In this document: positions 36,888 through 49,400 of the stretch, in pieces | Position numbering within the stretch: the stretch's first letter is position 1 | Layout: each line of letters begins with the position of its first letter | From: Thamnidium elegans | Lineage: Eukaryota > Mucoromycota > Mucoromycetes > Mucorales > Mucoraceae | Assembly: GCA_025201345.1 (NCBI GenBank) | Contig: JAIXMG010000027.1 | Coordinates: 151,501 to 215,500, forward strand | Direction: 5' to 3' | DNA length: 64,000 nt | Notes under the pieces: generated by a model | The model's database searches: none | Told to the model about the DNA's origin: nothing | What the model saw: the letters and a program-made list of their open reading frames with translations, nothing else | Position numbers and translations under genes: made by a program

Positions 36888-37656
36888 GGTACATGACAAA
36901 CCACAAGCCATGGTATTCAGTTGTGACGACGTCAAGTTTTCCCCCATTAAGATAACTTCCATGCAGGATAACAGCAGCATCGCGTATAGTATCACGAATA
37001 TTGATATTTGGAGAGGTACTAGTAGTGGAAGATAAGCCAGCAACATCAGAAGTTTCAGAAAAGGAAGTAGTAGCAGTAGTAGCACCAGAAGATACAGCAG
37101 TAATACCAAAAGAGACATCAGTAGCATCAGAAGAGACAGCAGTAACACTAGGAGAGGAAAAAGAGGAAGCATTACCATAAACCGATTTAGATGATTCAGA
37201 CAAGTTATCCATCGTAGTTTCGATTCTTATAAACTCCTTTTTCTTTTTCAATAATACTTTTGCTTCTGAATTGAGTTCGGTTTGGCTGTCTAGTCTTCTC
37301 TTCGAACGTCTTTTAACTTTTTTTTTTTTTATTTAAACAATCTTTATACTTCTCTGAATACACCTTATAAATACCAGAAGATTCCAAGTATTGCAAGACT
37401 TGATTGGCATAGCTTTTTACAAATGGGTAGAGCGTCAAAGGTTTAGCAATGCTTGAGAGGGAAACCTTGTATTATTATTTTTTATTGATTGTTATGCATT
37501 AAAAGATTTCTTGTCTTGCGTAATGAGAGTATCGAGATTTGCCCAGTTTTCTAATTCAAGCTCATTAAACACCAAGTTCATAGCATATTTACTACAGTCT
37601 TTCCCAGGTATTTTGAACTTCTTGTACTCTGGTATATTACAAACTGGCTCTTTCAT
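36877..37656 (-). CDS. Unknown Lys/Ser-rich protein, right-arm copy
   Basis: Mirror image of the left-arm reading frame: ATG at 37656, same stop and same poly-A break. The copies differ only at the 3' end, where this frame runs through the loop: after HGSYLN it continues GGKLDVVTTEYHGLWFVMYL and stops at 36877, while the left copy stops immediately. The 3' ends of the two copies therefore overlap by 11 bp on opposite strands. Function unknown; may be inactive. Confidence 0.4.
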
Positions 37657-38041
37657 TTGACAACAATATTATTTGTGGGAGAAGAAAGGAGGTTCTAGAA
37701 AGAAAAAAATATGGGGAAAAAAAATATGCGTGACACATTTTATCAATTTTTCATGCCACTCAATCAGTACTAAAATAAGACAATGATGGAATAATTAGAT
37801 ACTGATGATGATGTTTATTTGATGAATAAAGTTAATGGATATAATTCCGAGCTAAAGATCACTGTCGTAAATGGGAAGGTTAATTACAGAAGAAAACGAA
37901 GTAAACTTTGGATATAAGGGATGGTGATACAGCAAATACAATAATTATAAAGTTTAAACAGACAATACTCTTCTGTGTTCACGTTAAACCATCGGTCATT
38001 ATACTTCACGAAGCTAAATTCGTCTGGTTGCCCAAATATGT

Positions 38042-38518
38042 CTACATTTCCATTTTCATCCGTAGCATCATCGAAATAAAACGTTTCATTACTATCAAAG
38101 GCTTCATACGCAGGAATTCTAGAAACAAACCGATCACGTCTGGGAGGAGTAGACCAAGTAGGTTCTGGTGACTTTTGTTGGCTTCTATCTGGAGATTGAT
38201 TCGCAAGGGATATTGAAGCTTTTTCTCCATGTCAATAGCTAACTTCTCAGCTGAAGTTCTGAAAGCAAACAAAGATCCAATGAAGTTACAATTTACTTCG
38301 TCCATGACCGAAAAACCACCAGAGAAAGAGATTTCAAACTGAGGAACAGCAACATGATAATGATAAAAGATATGTGCCAGATTTCTTTGGATTTCTTTTC
38401 CTTCCTGTATAAGCTTGGAATTGCCACTATTAGATTTCAAATCATTAGCATCTTGATGACAAGCTTCCCCACACACCAGGTCAAACTCTTCATCTTTATA
38501 GTCAATTAATATTCTCAT
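38042..38518 (-). pseudogene. Fragment of an unknown multicopy protein, minus copy
   Basis: An open frame begins MRILIDYKDEEFDLVCGEAC and continues through EIQRNLAHIFYHYHVAVPQF and RINLQIEANKSHQ. Near 38190 the reading that makes sense switches frame to QQKSPEPTWSTPPRRDRFVS RIPAYEAF followed by an acidic segment; the formal frame from there on is a shadow. A frameshift therefore interrupts the gene. The EFDLVCGE element recalls C-terminal parts of the same Mucoromycota hypothetical families as the pseudogene at 14 kb, which is an inference. The last part is repeated on the other strand at 39023-39169. Confidence 0.5.
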
Positions 38519-39022
38519 TGAGGTATTTAGTATCGAATTATATTATAAAAAGAGACAGCAGTAAATAAGATGAAACTTCTTTTGGATCTTTATTAATTAA
38601 AAAATGACTTCTAAAAAAACAAGAGAGGAAACAAAAGGTTGCCTCGTATAATATCCTTTTTATAGTAGAAATAATTTGAGTTTAAGTGATACCTAACTGA
38701 GGTTGTTGTGTAACCACTTCTGATATATTTTTGGAGTGATATCTTGCATTAGTTTTTGGTTAAATACCACACTCATGTCCACTTTAAACCAACTATATGA
38801 GTATAATCTTCAGAAAGTAATGATTTAACGAAAGTCGTTCCAGCTAAAACGGTTTCTCCCATCTTTATACAAGTAAAAAAAAAATCTTGTTGAACGCAGG
38901 GAGCCAAATTTGGTACGCAAAATCACTTTCAGGAACTTTGCTTGAATTCTTCTTATCCAACATAACTTCTTTGATTCGATTTGAAATACAATCCCATTTA
39001 AAAAATCGAGAGTTATTTCTTC

Positions 39023-39169
39023 AGCGACAGTACTTGCTTTGCTCCTCCTAGACGTGATCAGTTTGTTTCTAGAATTCCTGTGTATGAACCTTATAGTAGC
39101 GATGAAGTCTTCGACTCAGATGATAGTAATAGTAAAAGTGATAATGTGAACAACCCTTTACGTCAATGA
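39023..39169 (+). pseudogene. C-terminal fragment of the same unknown family, plus copy
   Basis: 49 codons reading STCFAPPRRDQFVSRIPVYE followed by an Asp/Ser-rich tail and a stop. The PPRRDxFVSRIPxYE core is shared with the minus-strand fragment at 38042-38171. Upstream sequence on this strand (38700-39020) has only broken frames. So this is the remnant 3' end of a paralogue in inverted orientation. Confidence 0.5.
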
Positions 39170-39879
39170 ATCTATTTGCTCTAGTATAGTTATTACCATT
39201 GTTTAATATAGCTAAATAAAATAGTAATAATAAATAAAAGATTAACAAGCTCCCCCTCTATGTGAATGTTATGTTGGTCAGTATTATACTTCAAAGATAT
39301 ATTTTTTTCTCTGATGCTTTCCCCGCAGATTATCTACATGCTCAAAATTCATCATTTTCGTCAGGCCCGAATACTTAATGGCCATCTTAAAATACAATAA
39401 TTATTTTTGAAGAGGGTTTAAACCAAGTAGGTTTGTCGTCAATTATAATATACTGTAGTATAAAAGACGAAAGGATGATTAAAGCTAATAAGAAAATACG
39501 TAGTATTGAGAATCTCCTATGTAACATACCACAGGTACGATGAGGCATTAGGCCTGAAGAAGCTAGTAACTAACTGCCAGTAGTAGAATAATAATCTCTG
39601 GTAAGTAAACATATAACACAAGTAAAGTGAGTATCACGTATTTATCACTTTTATTACTTTACTTTTGTTTTTGTCCTTTTAAGGGTAATCACGTACTCTT
39701 TTTTTTTTTTTTACTGAACGTGTAAATAGAACGTGTACCAACCTCAACCTCCTTGGTGCGCGTATCTTTCTCCTTATTTTATCATTCATTTAACTAAAGA
39801 CATAACTAGACACAGTTGTAATCAAAAGGAGTCCGAAGTCGTCCGAAAAAAAGTATATATGTAATTTATTTATAAAAGT

Positions 39880-41518
39880 CTAGAGTAAACGCTTAATGTT
39901 AAATGTCAAGCAAACGGTCATTACCATAAATCCATAAAATACTAAGAACAAGGCAACCAGTCTCTTCCAGTGCCATCTATCTTCACGATGTAATCTAAAG
40001 TAAAATAATCCAGGCAAGATAAAAGAAATAGTAGTTGAGCCAGTAGAACCAACAAAGGATAGTACCAAATCTAATTGAGAAACTGTAATAGCAACGAAAT
40101 AACTGGCAATCACGATAATTGTTGTCACTAAAGCAAATCTCTTGGTAGAAATTATGGCTGATTCAGGTTTCTGTAAATGATCTAATATTTTATCAATCGA
40201 TGCTCTACAAGGGTGTGCTTGCAGTGGGTAACTAAAAATAACAAGTACAACGATAGCAAGTCTACCATAAGCAACGAAATGACTTTGGGGATCTGAACAC
40301 AAAAAGTGAGTTTTAAAAAAAATGGAGTTTTAAAATGTATAAAAAGAAGAACTTACATTCAAGGATGATATTGCCTAATACATCTTTACCGAAACTAAGA
40401 TATCCCATAATGGCAACTAATTCATAAATAAAAGCAGCAGAACCAATGGAAGCAAATATAACCTTAATAATTGATTTTTCACTGTTATTTTGTAATTCAT
40501 TATAAACAGAGAAAATCTATATATTAAAAAAAAAAGTTAGTTTTTTTTTTTTTTCTTTTATAAATAAAATAATCATACATTTTGATGACATGTAAAGGCG
40601 AAAATAAAAACAGGTAACTGAGCAAATATTTTTGTAGTCAAATGAAAGTATTCAATAGATTCAGCAGGTGGAGGAGGAAAGTTTGGAGTAATATAATGAT
40701 ACACCACAATAACAACAAGGTACGCGACTGCAAATAAAGCGATTAAACTGGTATATTTTAAAGAATCTAATTTTCTCAAGAAACTAAGTGGTCCAACTGC
40801 TGTAAAAATGGATAAAGTAATCCAAAAACGTCTATCCATTAATAATTGACTTTCTTCAGCTCCGTGAAAAAATGACCGAATGACCTTGTTATATAAAATG
40901 TCAGTATACACAAATATACACATTAATTTTTTTTTTTTTTTTTTTTTTTTACTTGTGGCATTAAATCACCCATAATAATTAAATAACTGACAGCAACACC
41001 AAAGCATTTTATTGCAATAGCCAAGTCAAAGAAGATACCTAATTTTGGCCAAGTTAATTTCGATAGGGAAGAGAATGATGCATTTCTGCCCCCTACTTTT
41101 TCTGCACATCTTGCTAGAAAATAAAGTCCTAGTCCTGATGTAAGTCCAGCATAAATAATTATAAAAATTCCTGGTATTAAGCCGACAGAAGCCAGAGCAG
41201 CAGGCTAAAATATATATGTATATATACGAGTTAGATTACTATTTACTTTTATATATATATATATATTACCATAGCCAGCATGCCTGTACCAAGAATGGTA
41301 TTTGAAAGGTTAATAGAAGCACTGGCTAAAGTAGCACTAGGTTCTTCAAAGCAAATATCGTCATTGTAAACGGATGACTCTTGTGTTGAATTAGTTAACA
41401 ATGGTCTTTGTTCATCAAGTCCTGTGCCAATATCAGAAAATACTGATATTGCTGGTGTAGAGGAAATAGAAGAAGCCGAAGTTTCAATTGGCTCAACTAT
41501 ACTTTGATAGTTTGTCAT
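39880..41518 (-). CDS. Amino acid/auxin permease family transporter (vacuolar Avt-like)
   Basis: Five exons (41518-41270, 41204-40953, 40884-40579, 40516-40357, 40292-39880) encode 459 aa. After a ~65-residue Ser/Thr-rich cytosolic N-terminus with an acidic-dileucine-like DEQRPLL motif, often a vacuole-sorting signal, come about eleven hydrophobic segments. TM1 holds the family signature NLSNTILGTGMLAMP, and later GDLMPQVIRS, FAFTCHQNIFSVYNEL and SYPLQAHPCRASID fit the SLC36/38-like AAAP group and yeast Avt5/6/7. Members export or import neutral and other amino acids across the vacuolar membrane with protons. The exact substrate is unknown. The gene sits 125 bp downstream of the exportin-4 stop, in the same orientation. 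Confidence 0.88.
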
Positions 41519-41643
41519 ATCACAAAAATAAAAAGATAGAAAATAGAAAGAAAAAAAAAATACTAAAAAAAAAAAAAGGTCTAGAATTTATAGCAGTTTT
41601 ATTTCCTTATTGGTTTTATCCGACCAATCGGATCACATTAAAT

Positions 41644-44600
41644 TTACTTGACTCTTAATACAGCACGAACATCCATAAGAAAAGAAAGTAAAGCTTCTTT
41701 AAATCCAGGTACAATTCTATTTGCAGGTAATCCTTGTTGAGGTGTAGCACCATCTAATTTTTGAAAGGCAAGTAATAAACGTGATTGAATTTCAGTCGAT
41801 TGTTGTGATATAATTTGATTTGCAAGTACCATATAAACGTCCTATACAATAAAAAGAGAGGGTTAGGTTATTGTTTTTGTTTATGACTATTATTATTATT
41901 ATTATTATTATTATTTACCCTTTGTGTACAAACTAATGCAAGTAAAGCATCTGAAGCAGCGTCAATAACGTTTGTATCCAAATGTTGAAATAATAAACAA
42001 TCAAGTAATCCTTGTAAAAACTTTTGTAAAGCTTCCTTTATAAATTCTACATTAATTCCATTTGTTTGTTGATGATATACCCACATTGATAATGGTGCAA
42101 TAGCGTGTAATGTCAAAATATTTATATCTGAAATATCATGTCGAATACCATATTCTAAACTAGCCATCAAATTATTAAATAATGGTGTAGGTAACCCTGA
42201 TAATTTATCTGGAAATACTTCAATCATATGAGAAATCAGTTGAATATATTGCTGACATATACTAGGAATCTACAAACAGATAATTAATACAATGTGATTA
42301 CTTGTATAAATTTGAAAGAGTCTAACCTTTAACATCTCCATATTAATCATAGGAATAACTATGTTAATACCAAATAATACAACATCTGCAACATCTGATC
42401 CATTTTGTTCTTTTCTGTTAAAGTCTTCAATACCAGAAGCCATAATGTTAGATAACATGACCAAAACAATTGAAATATCTGCATAAGGTTTATCTTCTTC
42501 TTCTTCTTGTGAATGCATTCTCTTTTTACCATGATTACATGTACCAAATATCTTTAATATTTCAATAATAGTACCAAATAACAATTGTTTATCTTGTGCA
42601 CTTAATAATCCAAAATCAAGTCTTTTACAGAGATCAGAAAATAACTGCAAGATTGCCAATTGTACTTCGGGTGCTTGTTTATAGAGATTCATCAACTGAA
42701 TAAAACTTTCAAAGAATCGAGTACAGAACGAAAAGATGGTTTGTGTATTACTGTATTGACATGCAAGTGCTAATCCATCAAACATTTCTAAAGCGTTAAT
42801 GACTTTATTAATCACTTCTCCTTGTTGATAACACTGTTGAAAGTCAGGGCGATGTAAAAGAGAACCTAAACAATCTTCAATCATTTTAAACATGAGTCCA
42901 AAATAATTATTTCTTGTTGTTTCATCCACTGCAAAACTAGAAATAGTTGCAATTGTTTGAATAAGTGAATTATGAACTACTTCTGGTAATTGTTCCAAGT
43001 TTTGTGTAATAAATTGAACCAAATCGGGGAAACTAGATGATTGTAACAATCCACGCTTCAAGTTATTCGATGTACCACAGGTATGAAGCCAGTTAACAAG
43101 TTGTCCAAGTACATCGGGATCTGCATTCCAAAGAATAAAGTTCTTCTTCATTTGTTCAATAAAGAAATCAATTACAGTAATACCTTGTCCATCAGAAGGT
43201 CCGGGTCTACCAAACGCTTTAGCAATATTGGGACTAATATAACCATATTCATTTTCATCTACAAGTAAATAAGATTTACTCCATCTTTCCATATACCAAA
43301 TTAAAGTCTCTGCTACTCTTGGACTACAATTGGATGCTTCAACTGTACTAGAACTAAAACTAGAATTAAATCTAAATAATTCAAGTAACAATTGTGATAA
43401 ATTTACAATTTGATCTTGCTCAAATTGTTGTGACCCAGAAAGCTGCATAAGTGATTCTGGAATCATCGGTTGTTCTCCCTTTCCAGTATCTGCAAGAATA
43501 TGCCCTGTAATTAATATAATCCAATGAAATTGTTCATGAAGAAAGATTAATTCTTGATCATTGCCATTATTGGACCCAAAGTATCCCTTGAATGTTTCAA
43601 ACCTTTCCATTAATAACTGTTGAATACGTAATAAACAAGGTTGAGGGTTCAATCTACCAAGTGTACCAATACAAGTTAATTGATCTGCAAAAGTATCCCA
43701 GTCTTTAAATCCAGCATCAATTTCATCTTCTTCTTCGTCATCTCCAAGTACTAATTTGGCTCGTTCAAGACGTGTATTAATATAAGAATCTACGACTTCA
43801 CTAGCAACGTTCGTCATATACTGAGTTAAATGTTGAGATTGTTCTGTTGTTAATCCAGCTTTAGGGTCTCCACCACGAATATCACTAGGTTGAACACTAT
43901 CTGCCATTTTAACCCATGTTTGTAAACACTCATCACATGCTTCACTAATCCATCCTTCATCCACTTCAGTAACTGTACCAGCAAGACAACTGACAGTAAT
44001 AATTCCAACTTCGTTTAAAAATTGAAAGAAGTCAGGAATAGAACAAAGAATAGAAAGTGATACGTTTTCTAAGAGACGTCTAATCATTTGAATAGTACCA
44101 AGCATTTGAGGACCTTGTTCGCTAAGTGCGTCAGGACTGGTTCCAAATAAAGTAATACTAAAATTACAAATTAGTTATTAGTTATATACATATACATTAG
44201 AACAATTACTTACTCGCTCAACATTTTTCTAATTCCTTGAATCATAATAGTTGCATAAGATTTAATCAAATTGAAATCATTGTTAAAGAACTCTTGTTGG
44301 AATCCAGAAAGCTGAATTAAACATTGTCTGCAACGATGACCTAAACGATCGTCGTCTTGAACAAGGCTATAAGTCTAATTGATTACACACATAAAAGAGA
44401 GAGAGAGTTAGTTGGTATGTATTTTACACCACTGTATATACTACTACAACAATTTACCATAAAGAACAACCACAACACTTCACTATTTCCAACTACAGGT
44501 TGCCAATTCTTTGGAAACACAACATAGCTCTTTTTAGCAGACGAAGGACCATCCTCTCTATCAAAGTCATCCAAATCAGATTCCTTGGCAAACGTACCAG

Positions 44601-44890
44601 GTAAGCTAGGTGCGGTGTTTGTCTCTTCAAACTCCCACTGCAATATCTTTTCCAACAAGACAAGCATCTCTACAAGTACAGCAGGTACATTATCAGGTAA
44701 ATGCTGAACGTGTGATACAAATTGATGAAGTTTGGTAATCACTTGTTCAAATAAAGGTAAAAGAATATTGGATTCAAAAAATACTTTACAGTTGTGGTGA
44801 TGCTCCCAGGTAAGTCCAATTGTAGTCGATTTAGTGTTGGAGAATTGATCAACTAAAGCATTAGCGAGGGCCAGCCCAAGAACTTGCTAC

Positions 44891-44932
<42 letters not shown>

Positions 44933-45599
44933 GTTTATGTCAAAAACTGTATTCCACTTTGTGTATGTATATGTGTCTTACTGCATCGTCGGCTTCCATT
45001 TGTAATAATTGTTTGATATGAAGTAAAATAGCTTCTCTGTCTTGATCTGTGACATCGAACAAACTACGTTTGGTGATTAAAGCAGCTGCTAATACAAGTT
45101 GATCACGAACAAATTTAGGTAAACTAAAAAAGGGTCAGTTACCCTACTTTCAAAATGTTGTCGTATATACTTTACGTTGGTCTTTTAAGACAGTACTCAA
45201 TCATATAGTTCTTGAGTTGAATTAAATCTCGTTGTTCATAAAGTGTATAATCTCTTACGGCAATGTCTCCGATGGCTAAAGTTACTTGAAACTGAACCAT
45301 GGCTGTTTGTGCATGCTCTAAATTAAAAAAACGTTAGAATCTCGAGAATTTAGTAGGGTTCGGTTTTTTTTTACCTAAAACATATTGACAAGCGGGTAAG
45401 ACTTTGGGGATTTGACGGAATTGAGTCATGATTTGTTCAGCGGCTGCTCGGGTTGCAGGTACCTGTAAAACGATCTATTAGAAACAAGGAAACTAGACAT
45501 AATCTCTCCCTCTCTCTTTTTTTTTACCTGGAAGTCAGAACATGCTTCTTCAAACTGCTTAAATATGGCAGCATTCTCTGGGTCTTGTGCTCTGTCCAT
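41644..45599 (-). CDS. XPO4: Exportin-4-like karyopherin
   Basis: Nine exons (45599-45528, 45462-45375, 45317-45176, 45123-44982, 44886-44458, 44374-44214, 44157-42327, 42269-41919, 41841-41644) encode 1137 aa, close to animal exportin-4. It is an all-helical HEAT-type karyopherin. Near the N-terminus QFRQIPKVLPACQYVLEHAQ and VTLAIGDIAVRDYTLY match importin-beta/exportin N-terminal repeats. LTWEHHHNCKVFFE and FPKNWQPVVGNSEVLWLFF follow the exportin-4 pattern. The protein is expected to carry cargo with RanGTP through the nuclear pore; exportin-4 cargo in animals includes eIF5A. Baker's yeast lacks this gene, so its presence fits an early-diverging fungus. The fourth intron holds a 38-A run in the plus strand, a long T tract before the acceptor in the transcript. 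Confidence 0.85.
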
Positions 45600-46460
45600 T
45601 TCAAACTGTGGAAAAGAAGAAAAAAAGTCAAAAAAAAAAAAAAAAAGCTTTTTTTACAGGTTGCTGTGACTTGTATCACCTTGTAAGGAAAAAAAGGGAG
45701 AGCAACAAGTTCTTACAGCAAATGCATTATTGCTTGTAAAGAAGTGAAAAGGCAATCCTTCCTACAGTAGCGGCTCTATTTAAGAATGACCTAAATCTGG
45801 AAGAAATCCACCTTTAAATCGAACATACCCTTATATTATATACTAAAGAAAAAAGCTCATTGATATACCGGAGTGTAACTAATCGCTCGCATATGAAATC
45901 ACTACTTACAGGAAATGATTTTTGGACCCAAGTTGTATAATACAAATAGTTGTATTAAATATATATTTGATAAAAAAAAAATTAAAAACGTTCAGTTTTC
46001 ATCTCTGGAGGTCAATCTTTTTTGGTTTTTTTTTTTTTTTTTTTTTTTTTGTCAAAAATCACGGGGGGGATGCGAGTATTCGGGATCCACTTTGACTCTC
46101 TTTATGTAAAAAGTAATTTTATAAAATAACTTGTTTAGGCGCTTCTAATCCATTTTAAATGAGGTTTTTAATGTAAAAACTGAGGGAGTGATCACTGTTT
46201 AAAAATACTTTTTTTTTTTGGACAAAAATGTCACTCATTTACGCGACGCGATTTTTATATTTTCGTGATTACTTAAAGCTTACTATTTTTTGTTATAGAA
46301 ATGGTTAAAGATCTTTAATAATCCTTTCTTATTCCCTTATTAGTAAAAGTGCTATAACCATTACGCTAACTTTTAATTACAAGCAGATTTTAAAAAGAAA
46401 TATATAAATGATTTATTTATTTTGATAATATACAATAAGGAAAAAAAAATACAAAAATAT
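45600..46460. other. Intergenic, AT-rich
   Basis: 0.86 kb between the exportin-4 start and the 3' end of the P450-reductase gene, both on the minus strand. It holds A/T homopolymers (for example 45633-45646 and 46026-46050) and no recognisable gene. Confidence 0.5.
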
Positions 46461-49400
46461 TTAACCCCAAACATCACACAAGTAACGCTTTTCATCCATA
46501 AGCTTATCAATAAGCTGTTCAGCTTGTTCTTCAGTTTCAGCCATACCGAAGGAAATAGCCATATTAACAAACGCGCGACGAATATCACGACTCATAGCGC
46601 CGCTACCGCAGACATAGACTGTAGCAGGCTTGGTATCAGGATCAGCAGGATAAAGCAAATTCCAGACCTCAGAGGCATTAGAGATAAGAGCGTGTTGAAC
46701 ATACTTGACAGGAGATTGCTCTTCGTTTCTAGAGAACGCAGTATGAAGACGAGTAAGCACCTTATCTTCAACATACTGTTCCAATTCCTCTTGATAGATG
46801 TAATCTTGATCTGCACGACGACAACCAAAGAACAAGACTGTTTCACCGACCTTTTCACCAGCATCGATTTGTGCTTTACGCTCTTGAAGGAAACCACGGA
46901 AAGGAGAGAACCCGGTACCAGCAGAAATCATAATTAAAGGAACACTGGGATCGCTAGGCATACTGAAAGTACTCTTGGAAGATTTCAAAGCGGCGCGAAG
47001 TTTCATATCTTTATGGCCATCCTTTAAGAAGGAAGAAGCTAAACCACTATAATGCTTATCGTTAACTACATCGTCTACGACACCGACGGTTAAATGAGAA
47101 GAGTAAGGATGAGCTAAAGGAGAAGAAGCAATAGAGTAACGACGAGGTTGAATGACAGGGACTGCAGCCAAGAATTGGCCTAAATCTAAACGATTGACTT
47201 GAGGGAAAGCTCTTTGCAAATCTAATAACGTACGATACTTTTGAATAAAAGCAGGGTACTGATCTTGGTTATTTGCGTCAGGCATAAGTAACTTTTCAAA
47301 GGTGGCGGCTGTATCAGGAGCAGTTAATTTCAATTGAGCAGAGAAACAGGCAAGTACTGCACGAGAAGGAGGAGAAGTAATATCAGCGTAATAGGTAAGC
47401 ATGTTACGAACTGTACAAGGTCCCTTGACGTTAGCAGCGAGAGAGCGAGGAGATACATTAGCAAGTGTCTCTTGATCAATTTCAAATACGGATTCTAAAA
47501 CCCAACCGAAACTTAATGCAATAGCCTCAACAGATTCCTTGTTGTTTTCGGGGAAGACTTCTAAATGATCACCAGCATTGTAAAGATAGTTCTTGTCGCC
47601 AATGGCTGATAATTTGGAGATATCAATTTCAATATGACGAGTACTACGGGGAGATCCTTCCTTTTGAATTTCACGACTGGTAGAAATAACAGCATTGTTT
47701 TCACCGTTATGGTTGTTTTTGGCAGCTTCCCAAGCTTCCTTGTTGTTGGGCTGAATAAATTTGACCTTGACGACTGCCTTTTGAGTGCTGACAGTGGTAG
47801 CAGCAGTAGGAACAACAGATTTATCTTCAGAGGCTTGAATACCATAACTATCTAAAGTATGAGTCCAGAAATGTGCACACCATTCGTTGAATACAGCGTC
47901 CATGTCTTTATCGGCATCACCTTCACCACCAGCGAAGAAACGATCAGCACCAAGTTCTTCCAACATTTCAGTGACCTTGATAGGGAAGCATTGATAGGTA
48001 CGCCAGTTCTTGTTACCAAGACCAAAGACAGTGAACGAAAGACCATTTAAAAGTTTTTCATGGCCTTCTTCTTTGCTTTTCTCATCCAAGAACTTGTCAA
48101 ACTTTTCAGCAGTATCAGGAGGTTGACCGTTGTAAGTAGCAGTACAGATAACAACAAGTTCCTTATCTAAACGCTTGCTCTTGTCTTTAGTAACGAATTT
48201 TCCTTCTTGGATTACCTTCCATTTATCCATTTCACATAAGGTAACGTCTTTAAATCCAAAACTCTTGGCTTGGTTGGTCAATTGGTTAGCGTAATCTTGA
48301 GAGGTACCGGTTTGAGTACCGTATAAGAAAGTGATGGGAGGTAAGTCGAGGTTGGAAGAGGCAGCTGTAGAAGAAACAACGGGTAAGCTACGAACAGGTT
48401 CGGCCTTGGTAGTAGACGCAACCTTCTTGGCAGCAGTAGCTTCATCACTAGGTGCGGGGAAATCTTCACGGGGATGAATGGTCATAAAGAGATCAACGGG
48501 TTTAGTAGTAGCAGACTTGGGATCATATTGAATATCAGGACCTTCATACTTGAATTCAAATCGGTTTAAAAGCATAGCTAAAACAGTCTTGGCTTCTTGA
48601 ATAGCTAAAGCCATACCGATACAACCTCTAGCACCGGTACTGAAGGGTAACCAAGAGAATCGAGAACGCTTTTGTTCTTCTTCGGGAGTCCAACGATCAG
48701 GATCAAAGCGGTTATGGTCAGGATAAACGTCTTCGTTATGATGTAAGCCATAGACATGAATAGCACAAGTGGTACCAGCTTTAATTCTATATCCACCAGG
48801 AACAATACAATCTTCTTTACAGTACTTGCCTAAAATTCTGACAGGTGGGTACATACGAAGTACTTCCTTGATAACTTGATGAGTATACTTGAGATTAGGA
48901 ATTTGTTCAGAGGTAGGTAATTTATCCCAACTGATATGGTTATCAGCAACTTCTTGCAAAACCTTGGCTTGAACATCAGGGTTTCTGGATAACTCGTAAA
49001 GGGTCCAGGCAAGTGTATTGGCAGTGGTATCATGTCCAGCGATCAAGAAAGTAACGACTTGATCGCGAATGTTTTCATCGGTTAAACCAAGGTTGTTTTC
49101 ATCACGTGCGTTTAACATGTAACCCAATAAATCCTTCTCCATGTTCTTAGCGTCTGCGCTGTTCTTACGTTCAACAATAACACCATCTACAACACTGTGC
49201 ATAAGAGCAATAGATCGATCAAACTTACGGTTGGCTTCAATAGGTAACGACTTTACAAATTGAGCTTGTTGCATACGTTGAATAGATTGCTTTAAACAGT
49301 ATCCCATAGCTTCAATAAATGGGTTGGCGGGTTGATCGGGAGAGGCGAGCAAATTGAAATCATATCCGAAACCGACGCGACCAATTGTTTCGAATGTAAT

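Larger units (their letters stand above)
36112..37715. repeat. Large near-perfect inverted repeat with 62-nt loop
   Basis: Left arm 36112-36882 and right arm 36945-37715, about 771 bp each. Paired positions sum to 73827 over the whole length. Arms were identical at every place I compared, including the outer edge, the protein-coding middle and the inner edge. The spacer 36883-36944 is 62 nt. Beyond the outer edges the similarity continues in broken form for roughly 40 bp (the shared ATTTTTCATGCCACTCA) and then ends. The arms carry opposed copies of the same reading frames. This is either a recent inverted duplication or gene-conversion-maintained palindrome, or an assembly fold-back. Confidence 0.9.
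37716..39879. other. Accessory region between palindrome and transporter gene
   Basis: Apart from the two fragments annotated separately, this stretch shows AT-rich noncoding sequence with several AATTC-rich and homopolymer segments. I see no intact gene and no clear transposon ends. Confidence 0.5.

Noticed and set aside
36649..37178. Leu-rich open frames on both strands in the palindrome
   Set aside because: They are out-of-frame shadows of the Ser/Thr-rich tail in the arms.
46422..49033. Several open frames of 60-170 codons on both strands
   Set aside because: They overlap the well-supported P450-reductase gene in other frames.
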